Shown piece after piece: positions 1 to 9,150 of a stretch of DNA of 64,000 nt. The DNA comes from Xanthomonas pisi DSM 18956 (GTDB lineage: Bacteria; Pseudomonadota; Gammaproteobacteria; Xanthomonadales; Xanthomonadaceae), in contig NZ_JPLE01000007.1 of assembly GCF_001010415.1 (NCBI RefSeq), positions 26,188 to 90,187 of the forward strand. The letters run 5' to 3'. Below the pieces are notes generated by a model. It was given only the letters and a program-made list of their open reading frames with translations, searched no databases and was not told the origin of the DNA. Every line of letters starts with the position of its first letter. The first letter of the stretch is position 1. The position numbers and the translations under genes were made by a program.

Positions 1-1
1 C

Positions 2-106
2 CACTTCGAACTCAAGGGTTGGCCGGAGCCGCGCGTGATCGTGCGCTTCTGGATCATTTCGGTGGTGCTGGTGCTGATCGGCCTTGCCACGTTGAAGGTG
101 CGCTGA
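2..106 (+). CDS. mraY: MraY C-terminus (partial, phospho-MurNAc-pentapeptide transferase)
   Basis: Only the last 34 codons are in the window. They read through a hydrophobic final helix and end with LATLKVR, typical of the MraY C-terminus (undecaprenyl-phosphate phospho-MurNAc-pentapeptide transferase, which makes lipid I at the inner membrane). The segment before it ([17 protein letters not shown]) matches the conserved MraY end, where the enzyme closes with a last transmembrane helix. The stop codon overlaps the ftsW start as ATGA, as expected for the dcw cluster. Everything upstream lies outside the window. Confidence 0.9.
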   Translation, partial: HFELKGWPEPRVIVRFWIISVVLVLIGLATLKVR

Positions 107-1485
107 TGAACGACATGTCCCGCCAGGCCACACGACTGGACGCCATCGGCGGCCGTTACGACCCGTGGCTGCTCGGCGCGGCGGTCACGCTCGCCTCGTT
201 GGGCGTGGTGATGGTGGCGTCCAGTTCGATCGAGCTGGAAGCCAGCCCCTTCTATTACCTGACCCGCCACCTGCTGTTCCTGGGTGTCGGCATCGGGCTG
301 GCGTTCTGGGCGATGCGCACCGAGCTCAAGACCATCGAGCAGCACAACCAGATGCTGCTGCTGGCCTGTTTCCTGCTGCTCATCGTGGTGTTCGTGCCTG
401 GCCTGGGCAGCACCGTCAATGGCGCCAGGCGCTGGATCAACCTGGGCGTGTCGCGGTTCCAGGTCGTCGAAGCGGTCAAGGTGCTCTACATCATCTGGCT
501 GGCCAGTTACCTGGTGCGCTTTCGCGACGAGGTCAATGCGACCTGGCAGGCGATGCTCAAGCCGGTGTTCGTGGTCGGCTTTCTGGTGGCGCTGCTGTTG
601 CTGCAGCCGGACTTCGGCTCGTCGATGCTGCTGTTGAGCGTCACTGCCTGCATGCTGGTGCTCGGTGGCGCCCCGATCGGACGCATCATCCTGCCGATCC
701 TGCTGCTGCTGCCGGCACTGGTGGCGCTGGTGATCTTCGAGCCGTACCGCATGCGGCGCGTCACCTCCTTCATGGATCCGTGGGTCGATCAGCTCGGCTC
801 GGGGTACCAGCTGTCCAATGCGCTCATGGCCATCGGCCGTGGCGAGTGGATCGGGGTGGGCCTGGGCGCGTCGGTGCAGAAGCTCAATTACCTGCCGGAA
901 GCGCATACCGACTTCATTTTCTCGGTGATCGCCGAAGAGCTCGGCTTCATCGGCGTCTGCGGTGTCGTGTCCCTGTATGCGCTGCTGGTCGGCCGTGCGT
1001 TCTGGGTGGGCATGCGCTGCGTGGAAATGAAGCGTCATTTCTCCGGCTACGTGGCCTTCGGCATTGGGTTGTGGGTGGCGATGCAGAGCTTCGTGTCGAT
1101 CGGCGTGAACTTGGGCATCCTGCCGACCAAGGGCCTGACCCTGCCGCTGATTTCCTCCGGCGGTTCGTCGGTGCTGATGACCTGCATGGCGATGGGTCTG
1201 CTGCTGCGCGTGTCCTACGAAATGGATCGTGCCGAGCGCCTGCGCAGCAAGTTGTCGCCGCAGGGTGCGGGCACTGCACCGTCCGAGCCGTCCGAGCCGG
1301 TGGTCGAATCCGTGCCGCCGGCGTATGCAGCTGGGCGCAAGCCGCAGCGCGAGACCGCTGCAGCACCGGCGCCGGTGGCAGCGGCGCCAGCTGCAGCGCC
1401 TTCGGTGGCGCCGGCCTCGGCCATCCTGCGCGGCACCAGCCGGATGCAACCGCGTGTGGAACCGACCTTCGGGAGGATTGCATGA
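106..1485 (+). CDS. ftsW: FtsW, septal peptidoglycan polymerase (SEDS family)
   Basis: FtsW is the inner-membrane SEDS glycosyltransferase that polymerises lipid II at the division septum with FtsI. The 459-residue product has about ten hydrophobic segments. It carries the SEDS signature stretch with [20 protein letters not shown] followed by [12 protein letters not shown], and the late motif [10 protein letters not shown]. The start at 106 is chosen because its ATG overlaps the mraY stop (ATGA) and the protein then begins like other FtsW proteins; a longer frame begins at 19 inside mraY. The last roughly 80 residues are an Ala/Pro-rich, probably disordered cytoplasmic tail, longer than in E. 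coli FtsW (414 residues). The stop overlaps the murG start. Confidence 0.95.
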   Translation: MNDMSRQATRLDAIGGRYDPWLLGAAVTLASLGVVMVASSSIELEASPFYYLTRHLLFLGVGIGLAFWAMRTELKTIEQHNQMLLLACFLLLIVVFVPGLGSTVNGARRWINLGVSRFQVVEAVKVLYIIWLASYLVRFRDEVNATWQAMLKPVFVVGFLVALLLLQPDFGSSMLLLSVTACMLVLGGAPIGRIILPILLLLPALVALVIFEPYRMRRVTSFMDPWVDQLGSGYQLSNALMAIGRGEWIGVGLGASVQKLNYLPEAHTDFIFSVIAEELGFIGVCGVVSLYALLVGRAFWVGMRCVEMKRHFSGYVAFGIGLWVAMQSFVSIGVNLGILPTKGLTLPLISSGGSSVLMTCMAMGLLLRVSYEMDRAERLRSKLSPQGAGTAPSEPSEPVVESVPPAYAAGRKPQRETAAAPAPVAAAPAAAPSVAPASAILRGTSRMQPRVEPTFGRIA

Positions 1486-2774
1486 GCGTGCAGGCGGCTT
1501 CCTCGCAAACCTCGGCCACGCCATCTGCGGGCAGCCGCCCCGTCATGATCTTGGCTGGCGGCACCGGTGGGCATATTTTTCCGGGTCTGGCGGTGGCCAA
1601 GGTGCTGCGTGCGCGCGGCGTGCCGGTGACCTGGCTGGGTGCCGACGGTGCGATGGAAACGCGGCTGGTGCCGCAGCACGATCTCCAGATCGACACGCTG
1701 GCCATCAGCGGTTTGCGTGGCAAGGGCGTCATCAAGTTGCTTGGCGCACCGGTGCGGGTGATGCGCGCCGTGCGCGCTGCCGGCTTCGTGTTGCGCAAGC
1801 GGCAGCCGCGCGCGGTGGTCAGCTTCGGCGGCTTTGCGGCAGGCCCCGGTGGCCTGGCTGCACGCCTGCTCGGCGTGCCGTTGCTCGTCCACGAACAAAA
1901 TCGCGCGCCCGGCATGACCAACAAGGTGCTGTCGCGTTTTGCGCGGCGTGTACTGACCGGTTTTCCGGGCAGCTTCGCTGGCGAAGAAGCGGTGGGTAAC
2001 CCGGTGCGCGCGGAAATCGCTGCGCTTCCGGCACCGGCCGCACGTCTGGTCGGGCGTGGTGGGCCGGTGCGGGTCTTGGTGCTTGGCGGCAGCCAGGGCG
2101 CTCGTGTCTTGAATCAGGCAGTGCCCGCGGCACTGGCGGCGCTCGGGCATCCGGATGTCGAGCTGCGCCATCAGTGCGGCGAGAAGCTGCGCGGCGAAGC
2201 CGAGGCCTCCTATGCGCAGGCCGGGGTGAATGCCAGCGTCGAACCGTTCATCGCCGACATGGCCGCCGCCTACGCCTGGGCCGACCTGGTGGTGTGCCGC
2301 GCTGGCGCCTCTACCCTGGCTGAGCTGTGCGCCGCCGGTATCGGCAGCGTGCTGGTGCCCTTTGCCGCCGCCGTCGACGATCACCAGACCCGCAATGCCG
2401 AATACCTGGTCGGCGCCGACGCCGCCGTACTGCTCAAGCAGGACGATACGTTGGCCGTGCGCCTGCAGCAGGTCTTGCAGACCTTGCTCACCGACCCGGC
2501 ACGCCGCCTGTCGATGGCGCAAGCCGCCCGCACCCTGGCCAAGCCGGATGCCGCCGAGCGTATCGCCGACATCATTCTGCAGGAAGCCGGGAGTGGGGAC
2601 TCGGGATTGGGGATTCGTAAAGAGCAACAGCACAAGCAGGACAGCATGCAGACATCCAATAATGGCGACCGCTCCGCGCAGTTGATCGCCACCAATCTCC
2701 AATCCCGCTCGCTCTTCGACAGCCGAAGGCTTGCCATCCCAAATCCCGGCACCTCCGCAGGAGGTGCCGCGTGA
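1482..2774 (+). CDS. murG: MurG, GlcNAc transferase making lipid II, with repeat-encoded C-terminal tail
   Basis: MurG adds GlcNAc to lipid I on the inner face of the membrane to form lipid II. The [10 protein letters not shown] loop lies at residues 25-34, followed by HEQN, GGSQGA and the donor-site region GAST-AEL. The start ATG overlaps the ftsW stop. The protein has 430 residues, against about 355 for E. coli MurG. Part of the excess is an 18-20 residue N-terminal extension. The larger part is a 60-residue tail (about 371-430) after the conserved helix ending [10 protein letters not shown]. That tail is translated from a GGGATT-type inverted-repeat element (2586-2750) and looks like non-domain sequence. 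The GTG of murC overlaps the stop. Confidence 0.95.
   Translation: MSVQAASSQTSATPSAGSRPVMILAGGTGGHIFPGLAVAKVLRARGVPVTWLGADGAMETRLVPQHDLQIDTLAISGLRGKGVIKLLGAPVRVMRAVRAAGFVLRKRQPRAVVSFGGFAAGPGGLAARLLGVPLLVHEQNRAPGMTNKVLSRFARRVLTGFPGSFAGEEAVGNPVRAEIAALPAPAARLVGRGGPVRVLVLGGSQGARVLNQAVPAALAALGHPDVELRHQCGEKLRGEAEASYAQAGVNASVEPFIADMAAAYAWADLVVCRAGASTLAELCAAGIGSVLVPFAAAVDDHQTRNAEYLVGADAAVLLKQDDTLAVRLQQVLQTLLTDPARRLSMAQAARTLAKPDAAERIADIILQEAGSGDSGLGIRKEQQHKQDSMQTSNNGDRSAQLIATNLQSRSLFDSRRLAIPNPGTSAGGAA
2586..2750. repeat. GGGATT-heptamer inverted-repeat element inside the murG 3' end
   Basis: The left half (2586-2617) starts GCCGGGA and runs through GGGGACTCGGGATTGGGG. The right half (2692-2708 and 2734-2750) is the opposite orientation, with CCAATCTCCAATCCCG and CCCAAATCCCGGC. 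The ends GCCGGGA/TCCCGGC are inverted. The element lies entirely in the murG frame and supplies its tail. The same motif pair recurs at 5159-5307, 7391-7660 and 15493-15592, with a half copy at 6111-6142. Confidence 0.8.
2748..2768 (+). promoter_or_regulatory. Hairpin sequestering the murC Shine-Dalgarno sequence
   Basis: GGCACCTCC, loop GCA, GGAGGTGCC forms a perfect 9-bp stem. The right arm contains GGAGG (2760-2764), six bases before the murC GTG (2771). Because the hairpin lies in the last codons of murG, a ribosome finishing murG would open it, so murC translation is probably coupled to murG. The pairing is seen directly; the coupling is inference. Confidence 0.7.
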
Positions 2775-4204
2775 TCCGCCGTCTGCAGGACAGCGGCGAT
2801 CTGGTGCGCGCGTTTCCGCGCGTACATTTCGTCGGCATCGGTGGCACCGGCATGAGCGGCATTGCCGAGGTCATGCTGACGCTGGGCTATGAGGTCTCCG
2901 GTTCGGACAACGCCGACAATGCGGCCACGCGCCGCCTGGCCAAGCTCGGTGCGCGCGTGATGCGCGGGCATTCGGCGGCCAATGTGCTGGGGACCGATTG
3001 CGTGGTGGTGTCCAGCGCGATCCGCGAAGACAACCCCGAGCTGATGGAAGCGCGCAGCCAGCGCATCCCGATCATGCCGCGTGCGGCGATGCTGGCCGAA
3101 CTGATGCGCTTCCGTCGCGGCATCGCGGTGGCCGGCACGCACGGCAAGACCACTACCACCAGCCTGGCTGCGGCCGTGTTGAGCGAAGGTGGGCTGGATC
3201 CGACCTTCGTCATCGGCGGGCAACTGCTGGCGGCAGGCGCCAATGCCAAGCTCGGTGGCGGGCAGTGGCTGGTGGCCGAAGCCGACGAAAGCGATGGCAG
3301 CTTCCTGCGCCTGAATCCGTTGATGGCGGTGATTACCAACATCGATTCGGATCACCTGGAGAACTACGGCAACGACTTCGCCCGCGTGCAGGCCGCCTTT
3401 GCCGAATTCCTGCAGCGCCTGCCGTTCTACGGCCTGGCGCTGCTGTGCATCGACGACCCGGAAGTGGCTGCACTGGCCGGCAAGACGCCGCGTCACGTCA
3501 TGAGCTACGGCATGAGCGAAAACGCCGACGTGCGCGCCGAAGACGTGGTGCAGGACGGCCCGCGGATGCGCTTTACGCTGCGCCTGCCCGAAGGCACCAC
3601 CACCCCGGTGACGCTGGCCTTGCCGGGCCGGCACAACGTGCTCAACGCATTGGCTGCCGCGGCGATCGGCTGGCAGCTCGGCGTGGAGCCGCAGACCATT
3701 GCGCGCGCGCTGGAAAACTTCGCCGGCATCGGTCGCCGTTTCAATGATCTGGGCGAAGTCACCACCAGCAACGGCGCACGTGTGCGCGTGGTCGACGACT
3801 ACGGCCACCATCCGCGCGAGCTGGAGGCGGTGTTCGCCGCCGCCCGCGGCGGCTGGCCGGACAAGCGTCTGGTCGTGGCCTTCCAGCCGCACCGTTACAG
3901 CCGTACCCGCGATCAGTTCGATGCCTTCGCCGCCGTACTGAGCACCGTCGATGCACTGGTGTTGAGCGAGGTCTACCCGGCCGGCGAAGCGCCGATTCCC
4001 GGCGCCGACTCGCGCGCACTGGCGCGTGCCATCCGTGCGCGCGGCCGCAGCGAGCCGGTGGTAGTCGGCCAGATCGCCGGCCTGGCCGAGGTGCTGCCGG
4101 ACGTGCTGCAGGACGGCGACCTGCTGTTGATGATGGGCGCCGGCGATATCGGTTACGTCGCCCAGCACATCATCAATCACGGTTTTGTCGGAGAGCAGGC
4201 ATGA
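2771..4204 (+). CDS. murC: MurC, UDP-N-acetylmuramate-L-alanine ligase
   Basis: Cytoplasmic ATP-dependent ligase that adds L-alanine to UDP-MurNAc, the first peptide step of peptidoglycan precursor synthesis. The 477-residue product has the N-terminal [15 protein letters not shown] nucleotide-binding loop, the ATP-binding loop GTHGKTTT (about residue 121), the EADESD motif, and the C-terminal Mur ligase domain with DDYGHHPRE. It begins with GTG (2771), whose last two bases belong to the murG TGA stop. The ribosome-binding site GGAGG lies in a hairpin. The stop overlaps the ddl ATG. Length is normal for the family (491 in E. coli). Confidence 0.96.
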   Translation: MIRRLQDSGDLVRAFPRVHFVGIGGTGMSGIAEVMLTLGYEVSGSDNADNAATRRLAKLGARVMRGHSAANVLGTDCVVVSSAIREDNPELMEARSQRIPIMPRAAMLAELMRFRRGIAVAGTHGKTTTTSLAAAVLSEGGLDPTFVIGGQLLAAGANAKLGGGQWLVAEADESDGSFLRLNPLMAVITNIDSDHLENYGNDFARVQAAFAEFLQRLPFYGLALLCIDDPEVAALAGKTPRHVMSYGMSENADVRAEDVVQDGPRMRFTLRLPEGTTTPVTLALPGRHNVLNALAAAAIGWQLGVEPQTIARALENFAGIGRRFNDLGEVTTSNGARVRVVDDYGHHPRELEAVFAAARGGWPDKRLVVAFQPHRYSRTRDQFDAFAAVLSTVDALVLSEVYPAGEAPIPGADSRALARAIRARGRSEPVVVGQIAGLAEVLPDVLQDGDLLLMMGAGDIGYVAQHIINHGFVGEQA

Positions 4205-5157
4205 GCGCGCCGATCGCCGCTGCACGCAGCAACGATCCGGCCGCGTTCGGACGCGTCGCCGTGCTGCTTGGCGGCACCTCGTCCGAGCGCGAAGTGTCGT
4301 TGAATTCCGGCAGCAACGTGCTGGACGCACTGCGCGCGCGCGGTGTCGATGCGCAGCCGGTCGACGGCATTCCCGCATTGGCGCAGGCGCTGGTCGCGCA
4401 GCGCTTCGATCGCGTCTTCAACGTGCTGCACGGCCATAACGGCGGCGGCGAAGACGGCATCGTGCAAGGCCTGATGGAAGCCTTCGGTATCCCGTACACC
4501 GGTTCCGACGTGCTGGGCTCGGCGTTGAGCATGGACAAGATCCGCACCAAGCAGGTGTGGTTGTCGCTGGGTCTGCCGACGCCGCGTTACGCGCGTCTGG
4601 CTGCCGGCGCCAGCGCAGACCAGATCCACGCCGCCGCACGGCAGATCGGCTTGCCGGTGATCGTCAAGCCGGCCAACGAAGGCTCCAGCGTCGGCGTCAG
4701 CCGCGTGTTCGATCAGGCGCAGCTCGAAGAAGCCGTGCTGCTGGCCGCGCGCTACGACGGCGCACTGTTGATGGAGCAACTGATCGAAGGCGACGAGCTG
4801 ACCGTGGCCATCCTGGGCGAGACCGCGCTGCCGTCGATCCGCATCGTGCCCAAGGGCCAGTGGTACGACTACAACGCCAAGTACCTGGCCGACGACACCC
4901 AGTACCTGTGCCCGGGGCTGGATGGCGACGCCGAAGCACAGATCGGCCAGCTTGCGCTGGATGCGTTCCGTGCCGCCGGTGCACGTGGCTGGGGCCGGGT
5001 CGATGTCATGCGCGATCGCAGCAGCGGCCAGCTGTATCTGCTCGAAGTCAATACCGCCCCCGGCATGACCAGCCACTCGCTGGTGCCCAAGGCCGCCCGT
5101 CAGCTCGGCATCGATTTCGAAGCGCTGGTCTGGCGCGTGCTGGAGCAGACGCTATGA
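4201..5157 (+). CDS. ddl: Ddl, D-alanine-D-alanine ligase
   Basis: ATP-grasp ligase making the D-Ala-D-Ala dipeptide for peptidoglycan precursors in the cytoplasm. The 318-residue product shows the early [13 protein letters not shown] motif, the [10 protein letters not shown] loop, the ATP-grasp [14 protein letters not shown] segment, and the C-terminal [18 protein letters not shown] signature that binds Mg and the second D-Ala. The start ATG overlaps the murC stop, and gene position between murC and ftsQ is the canonical ddlB position. A 161-base gap containing repeat sequence follows, so ftsQ is not directly overlapped. Confidence 0.95.
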   Translation: MSAPIAAARSNDPAAFGRVAVLLGGTSSEREVSLNSGSNVLDALRARGVDAQPVDGIPALAQALVAQRFDRVFNVLHGHNGGGEDGIVQGLMEAFGIPYTGSDVLGSALSMDKIRTKQVWLSLGLPTPRYARLAAGASADQIHAAARQIGLPVIVKPANEGSSVGVSRVFDQAQLEEAVLLAARYDGALLMEQLIEGDELTVAILGETALPSIRIVPKGQWYDYNAKYLADDTQYLCPGLDGDAEAQIGQLALDAFRAAGARGWGRVDVMRDRSSGQLYLLEVNTAPGMTSHSLVPKAARQLGIDFEALVWRVLEQTL

Positions 5158-5158
5158 C

Positions 5159-5307
5159 GGCGGGATTGGGGATTGGTCAACAGCGACGCCATGCGCGCCG
5201 TTGCCGTTGCTAATGCCGTTGCGAATCCCCAATCCCGAATCCCCAATCACGCGAGCGCCGCTCGCGCTGTTGCCAATCTCCAATCCCCAATCACGAATCA
5301 CGCGCGC
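5159..5307. repeat. GGGATT-heptamer repeat element between ddl and ftsQ
   Basis: GGCGGGATTGGGGATTGG lies at 5159-5176, and opposite-orientation runs (AATCCCCAATCCCGAATCCCC and similar) lie at 5222-5250 and 5273-5298. A small GC hairpin (GCGAGCG/CGCTCGC type) sits between the two opposite runs. This 161-base gap holds no gene. The last part merges with the ftsQ ribosome-binding-site hairpin. Confidence 0.75.
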
Positions 5308-5316
5308 GGAGCGCGC
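5302..5316 (+). promoter_or_regulatory. GC hairpin around the ftsQ ribosome-binding site
   Basis: GCGCGC, loop GGA, GCGCGC is a 6-bp perfect stem ending two bases before the ftsQ ATG (5319). The only Shine-Dalgarno-like bases (GGAG) fall in the loop and first stem base. This could hold FtsQ synthesis low; that role is inferred from position only. Confidence 0.45.
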
Positions 5317-5318
5317 CA

Positions 5319-6155
5319 ATGAACGCCACGCTGCGCATCCTGGCCTGGTTGATCGCGGTGGCGCTGGTCGCGTTGCCGGTCGTGGCCGTGCTCAACGGGT
5401 GGGTGGGTGCGGAGCGTTGGCCGTTGGCGAAGTTGCGGGTGTCCGGCGACTTCAAGCGGGTGCCGGCCGAAGAATTGCGCGCGGTGGTGTTGCCGTATGC
5501 ACGCTCGGGGTTCTTTGCGGTGAAGCTGCAGCAGGCGCAAGACGCCATCGCGCGGTTGCCGTGGGTGGAAAGCGCGCAGGTGCGCAAGCGTTGGCCGGAC
5601 GTGCTGGAAGTGCGCGTGACCGAGCACAAGCCGTTCGCGCGCTGGGGCACCGATCGCATGCTGTCCGAACAGGGCCGCTTGTTCCGCACCCCGCCGTTGC
5701 TCAAGGATTTCAAGTTGCCGCAGCTCGGCGGTCCGGACAGCAAGACCCAGGATGTGGTTGCGCTGTACAACGAGTCGCGCGCGTTGTTCGCGCCGACCGG
5801 GCTGGATGTGGAGCGCCTGGAGATGGACGCCCGCGGCAGCTGGTCGCTGGGCCTGAGCAACGGTGTGCAGATCGTGATCGGCCGCGACGACGCCCGCGCC
5901 CGCCTGCAACGCTTCGCCCGCGTGCTGCCGCAACTGGCCGACCCGCAGCGCCCGATCGCCCGCGCCGACCTGCGCTACACCAACGGCTTCACGGTCGAAC
6001 GCAATCTGGAAAACGCAGCGCCCGAGACCAAGAAGAAGCCTCCGCCGGCCACGCCCGCCGCACATCACACGGTCGTCCTGGAACTGCCTCGCATCCGCAC
6101 ACCGCTTTTCTCCAATCCCGAATCCCAAATCTCGAATCCCGGCTTTAAGACATGA
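5319..6155 (+). CDS. ftsQ: FtsQ, divisome membrane protein with POTRA domain
   Basis: FtsQ links the cytoplasmic and periplasmic divisome and binds FtsB/FtsL. The 278-residue product is a single-pass protein: a short cytoplasmic N-terminus, one transmembrane helix (about residues 7-27), a POTRA domain opening with LRVSGDFKRVPAEEL, then the beta domain with the LPWVESAQVRKRWPDVLEV motif. After about residue 231 the tail is Pro/Lys-rich, and its last 20 or so residues are translated from a GGGATT-type repeat (6111-6142), so they are unlikely to be functional domain. The stop TGA overlaps the ftsA ATG. Confidence 0.93.
   Translation: MNATLRILAWLIAVALVALPVVAVLNGWVGAERWPLAKLRVSGDFKRVPAEELRAVVLPYARSGFFAVKLQQAQDAIARLPWVESAQVRKRWPDVLEVRVTEHKPFARWGTDRMLSEQGRLFRTPPLLKDFKLPQLGGPDSKTQDVVALYNESRALFAPTGLDVERLEMDARGSWSLGLSNGVQIVIGRDDARARLQRFARVLPQLADPQRPIARADLRYTNGFTVERNLENAAPETKKKPPPATPAAHHTVVLELPRIRTPLFSNPESQISNPGFKT
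6111..6142. repeat. Half copy of the GGGATT-heptamer element in the ftsQ 3' end
   Basis: Contains CCAATCCCGAATCCCAAATC followed by TCGAATCCCGGC. Only the right-hand orientation is present. It is translated as part of the FtsQ C-terminus. Confidence 0.65.
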
Positions 6156-7387
6156 ACCGCAAAGGCGACAAATCCCTCATCGTTGGACTGGACATCGGCA
6201 CCTCCAAGGTCGTCGCGCTGGTCGGCGAGTACTCGCCCGGCAATCCGATCGAAGTGATCGGCATCGGTTCGCATGAATCGCGCGGTCTCAAGCGTGGCGT
6301 GGTGGTGGACATCGAATCCACCGTGCAGTCGATCCAGCGCGCGGTGGAAGAGGCCGAGCTGATGGCCGGTTGCGAGATCCGCTCGGTGTACGCATCCATT
6401 TCCGGCAACCACGTGCAGTGCAAGAACTCGCCCGGCATCGTGCCGATCCGCGATGGCGAAGTGACCTGGAGCGATCTGGAGCGCGTGCTCGACGCCGCCA
6501 AGGCCGTGGCCATTCCTGCCGACCAGCGCATCCTGCATGCGATCCCGCGCGAGTATGTGCTGGACGATTCGCAGGAAGGCATCCGCAACCCGGTCGGCAT
6601 GACCGGCGTGCGCCTGGAGGTGCACGCGCATCTGGTCGTGTGCGCACAATCGGCCGCGGCCAACATCACCAAATGCGTGCAGAAGTGCGGCCTGCAGGTG
6701 GACGATCTGGTGCTGTCGTCGCTGGCGTCCAGCGTCGCGGTATTGACCGCCGACGAGCGCGAACTGGGCGTGGTGCTGGTGGATATCGGCGCCGGTACCA
6801 CCGATCTGGCGGTGTACGTGCAGGGCGCGATCTGCCACACCGCCTCGCTGCCGATCGCCGGCGACCACGTCACCAACGACATCGCGCACATGCTGCGCAC
6901 GCCCACGCCGGAAGCCGAGCAGATCAAGGTGCGTTACGCCTGTGCGCTGGCGCAGCTGGCCACCGCCGAAGAAAGCATCCAGGTGCCGTCGGTGGGCGAC
7001 CGCCCGCCGCGCCGCATGCCGCGTCATGCGCTCGCGCAGGCAGTGCAGGGCCGTTACGAAGAAATCTTCGAGATGGTGCAGGCCGAACTGCGCCGTTCCG
7101 GCTTCGAGGAAATGGTGCGCGCCGGCATGGTGCTCACCGGTGGCGCGTCGAAGATGGAAGGCGTGGTCGAGCTGGCCGAAGAGATGTTGCAGATGCCGGT
7201 GCGCGTGGGCATTCCCCAGCACGTCACCGGTCTGGGCGAAGTCGTCGGCAACCCGGTGCACGCCTCCGGCGTGGGCCTGTTGCTGATGGGCAGCCAGATC
7301 GAACACCCGCGCCGCCCGTCGATCCCGACCGGCCGTGCGGGAAGCTTGTTCAAGAAATTGAAGAATTGGTATCGCGGCGAATTCTGA
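6152..7387 (+). CDS. ftsA: FtsA, actin-like divisome protein
   Basis: Actin-fold ATPase that anchors FtsZ to the membrane and recruits later division proteins. The 411-residue product has phosphate-1 loop GLDIGTSKVVALVGE (residues about 10-24), phosphate-2 loop VDIGAGTTDLAVY, and the adenosine motif VLTGGASKMEGV. It ends with an amphipathic membrane-targeting helix of the type LFKKLKNWYRGEF. The start overlaps the ftsQ stop by ATGA. A 294-base spacer containing repeats separates it from ftsZ, so ftsZ may also have its own promoter. Confidence 0.96.
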   Translation: MNRKGDKSLIVGLDIGTSKVVALVGEYSPGNPIEVIGIGSHESRGLKRGVVVDIESTVQSIQRAVEEAELMAGCEIRSVYASISGNHVQCKNSPGIVPIRDGEVTWSDLERVLDAAKAVAIPADQRILHAIPREYVLDDSQEGIRNPVGMTGVRLEVHAHLVVCAQSAAANITKCVQKCGLQVDDLVLSSLASSVAVLTADERELGVVLVDIGAGTTDLAVYVQGAICHTASLPIAGDHVTNDIAHMLRTPTPEAEQIKVRYACALAQLATAEESIQVPSVGDRPPRRMPRHALAQAVQGRYEEIFEMVQAELRRSGFEEMVRAGMVLTGGASKMEGVVELAEEMLQMPVRVGIPQHVTGLGEVVGNPVHASGVGLLLMGSQIEHPRRPSIPTGRAGSLFKKLKNWYRGEF

Positions 7388-7390
7388 GAG

Positions 7391-7660
7391 GCCGGGAGTT
7401 GGAATTCGGGATTTGGGATTGGCAAGAGCGAAAGAAAAGCAGAGTGGCAGTAGCGATTAAGTAGAGAGCGGCGAGCGGGTAGGCGGTAAACTTTTTTGCA
7501 GGCATTGCGTCGAGGAGTAGGTGCGGTGAGTCGTAGAGCGCAACAGCGCATCCATGGCCCAGGCACACGAATCCCGACTTTCAAACAACAACACTCGCCG
7601 TGGTGCGGAGTGGGGCAGGGACCAGCGCTTTTGCGAATCCCGAATCCCCACTCCCCAATC
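7391..7660. repeat. GGGATT-heptamer inverted repeats flanking the ftsA-ftsZ spacer
   Basis: The left arm 7391-7422 starts GCCGGGAGTTGGAATTC and continues with GGGATTTGGGATTGG. The right arm 7634-7660 is opposite, AATCCCGAATCCCC to AATCCCGGC. The arms start and end with the inverted GCCGGGA/TCCCGGC. The 200 bases between them show no gene. A promoter for ftsZ would have to lie here, but I could not identify a convincing one. Confidence 0.7.
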
Positions 7661-7681
7661 CCGGCTCAAGAGGACACTGAC

Positions 7682-8920
7682 ATGGCACATTTTGAACTGA
7701 TCGAAAAGATGGCTCCCAACGCGGTAATCAAGGTCGTTGGCGTGGGCGGCGGCGGCGGCAACGCGGTCGCGCACATGGTCAACACCAATGTCGATGGCGT
7801 GGAATTCATCACCGCCAACACCGACTCGCAGGCGATCAAGAACTGCGGCGCCAAGCTGCAGCTGCAGCTCGGTACCAACGTCACCAAGGGCCTGGGCGCA
7901 GGCGCCAATCCGGAAGTCGGCCGCCAGGCCGCACTGGAAGACCGCGAGCGCATCATGGACGCGCTGCAGGGTGCGGACATGGTGTTCATCACCGCCGGCA
8001 TGGGCGGTGGCACCGGCACCGGCGCAGCCCCCGTAGTGGCGCAGCTGGCCAAGGAAATGGGCATCCTGACCGTGGCCGTGGTCACCAAGCCGTTCCCGTT
8101 CGAAGGCCGCCGCCGCATGCAGGTCGCGCTGAAGGGCATCGAGGAACTCAGCCAGCATTGCGACTCGCTGATCACCATCCCCAATGAAAAGCTGATCACC
8201 GTGCTTGGCCGCAACGCGACCATGATCCAGGCCTTCCGCGCTGCCAACGATGTGCTGCAGGGCGCCGTGCAGGGCATCGCCGATCTGATCGTGCGTCCGG
8301 GTCTGATCAACGTCGACTTCGCCGACGTGCGCACCGTGATGTCGGAAATGGGCCTGGCCATGATGGGCACCGGTTCGGCTCGCGGCGACGATCGCGCGCA
8401 GGCCGCTGCCGAAGCCGCCATCCAGAACCCGCTGCTGGACGACGTCAACCTGGCCGGTGCCAACGGCATCCTGGTCAACATCACCGCCGGCCCGGACTTC
8501 ACCATGTCCGAGTTCGACGAGATCGGCCGCACCATCGAAGCCTTCGCGTCCGAAGATGCGACCGTGGTGGTCGGCACCGTGCTCGACCCGGACATGCAGG
8601 ACGAAGTGCGCGTGACCGTGGTGGCCACCGGCCTGAACCGTGCGGTTGCCCGCCAGACCCAGCGTCCGGACCAGCGCGCGCCGATCAAGCTGGTGCGCAA
8701 TGCCACCACCGGCCAGCCGGAATTCGGCGACTTCGACACCACCAGCGGCGACGCGGTGTCCAAGGCCGTCGGCGGCAGCATGGGCCTGGGTCTGCGTCGT
8801 CCGAGCAGCGACTCGGTCGGCAGCAGCAACCACAACAGCGGCGGTTCTTCGGCGCCGGCGGCTGACCTGCCCAACGATTACCTGGATATCCCGGCGTTCC
8901 TGCGCCGCCAGGCCGACTGA
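7682..8920 (+). CDS. ftsZ: FtsZ, tubulin-like division GTPase
   Basis: FtsZ polymerises into the cytokinetic ring at mid-cell. The 412-residue product starts MAHFELIEKMAPNA and carries VGVGGGGGNAV near the N-terminus, the tubulin signature GGGTGTGAAP, and the T7-loop region NVDFADVRTVM. A Ser/Asn-rich linker leads to the conserved C-terminal peptide DYLDIPAFLRRQAD that binds FtsA and ZipA. The start at 7682 matches the family; the open frame extends upstream to 7496 but only through repeat-derived sequence. It is the last gene of the dcw run, followed by an intrinsic terminator. Confidence 0.97.
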   Translation: MAHFELIEKMAPNAVIKVVGVGGGGGNAVAHMVNTNVDGVEFITANTDSQAIKNCGAKLQLQLGTNVTKGLGAGANPEVGRQAALEDRERIMDALQGADMVFITAGMGGGTGTGAAPVVAQLAKEMGILTVAVVTKPFPFEGRRRMQVALKGIEELSQHCDSLITIPNEKLITVLGRNATMIQAFRAANDVLQGAVQGIADLIVRPGLINVDFADVRTVMSEMGLAMMGTGSARGDDRAQAAAEAAIQNPLLDDVNLAGANGILVNITAGPDFTMSEFDEIGRTIEAFASEDATVVVGTVLDPDMQDEVRVTVVATGLNRAVARQTQRPDQRAPIKLVRNATTGQPEFGDFDTTSGDAVSKAVGGSMGLGLRRPSSDSVGSSNHNSGGSSAPAADLPNDYLDIPAFLRRQAD

Positions 8921-8998
8921 TGGGCGTCGGCTACGTCGCTACGGCGGCGTAGCCCGTCCGACCCGACAGCTGTCGGGGCTGCCATGCCATGTCCTTTT

Positions 8999-9030
8999 CT
9001 GCCGGATCGGTCACGATCCGGCAGCTTTTG
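8999..9030 (+). terminator. Intrinsic terminator after ftsZ
   Basis: CTGCCGGATCG, loop GTCA, CGATCCGGCAG (an 11-bp perfect stem, 8999-9024) followed by CTTTTG. It closes the dcw transcription unit and separates it from lpxC, which would therefore need its own promoter in 9031-9150. Confidence 0.85.
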
Positions 9031-9150
9031 CAGTGGCAAGACAGCGGTATGACACCTTTCCTCACGCGCAACTTGTTAAAATTCGGATAATCTCACCGGA
9101 TTAGACAGTCTGTTCAGCGTCTGTCTGCATCGTTCCCCCAGACTTCGCAC

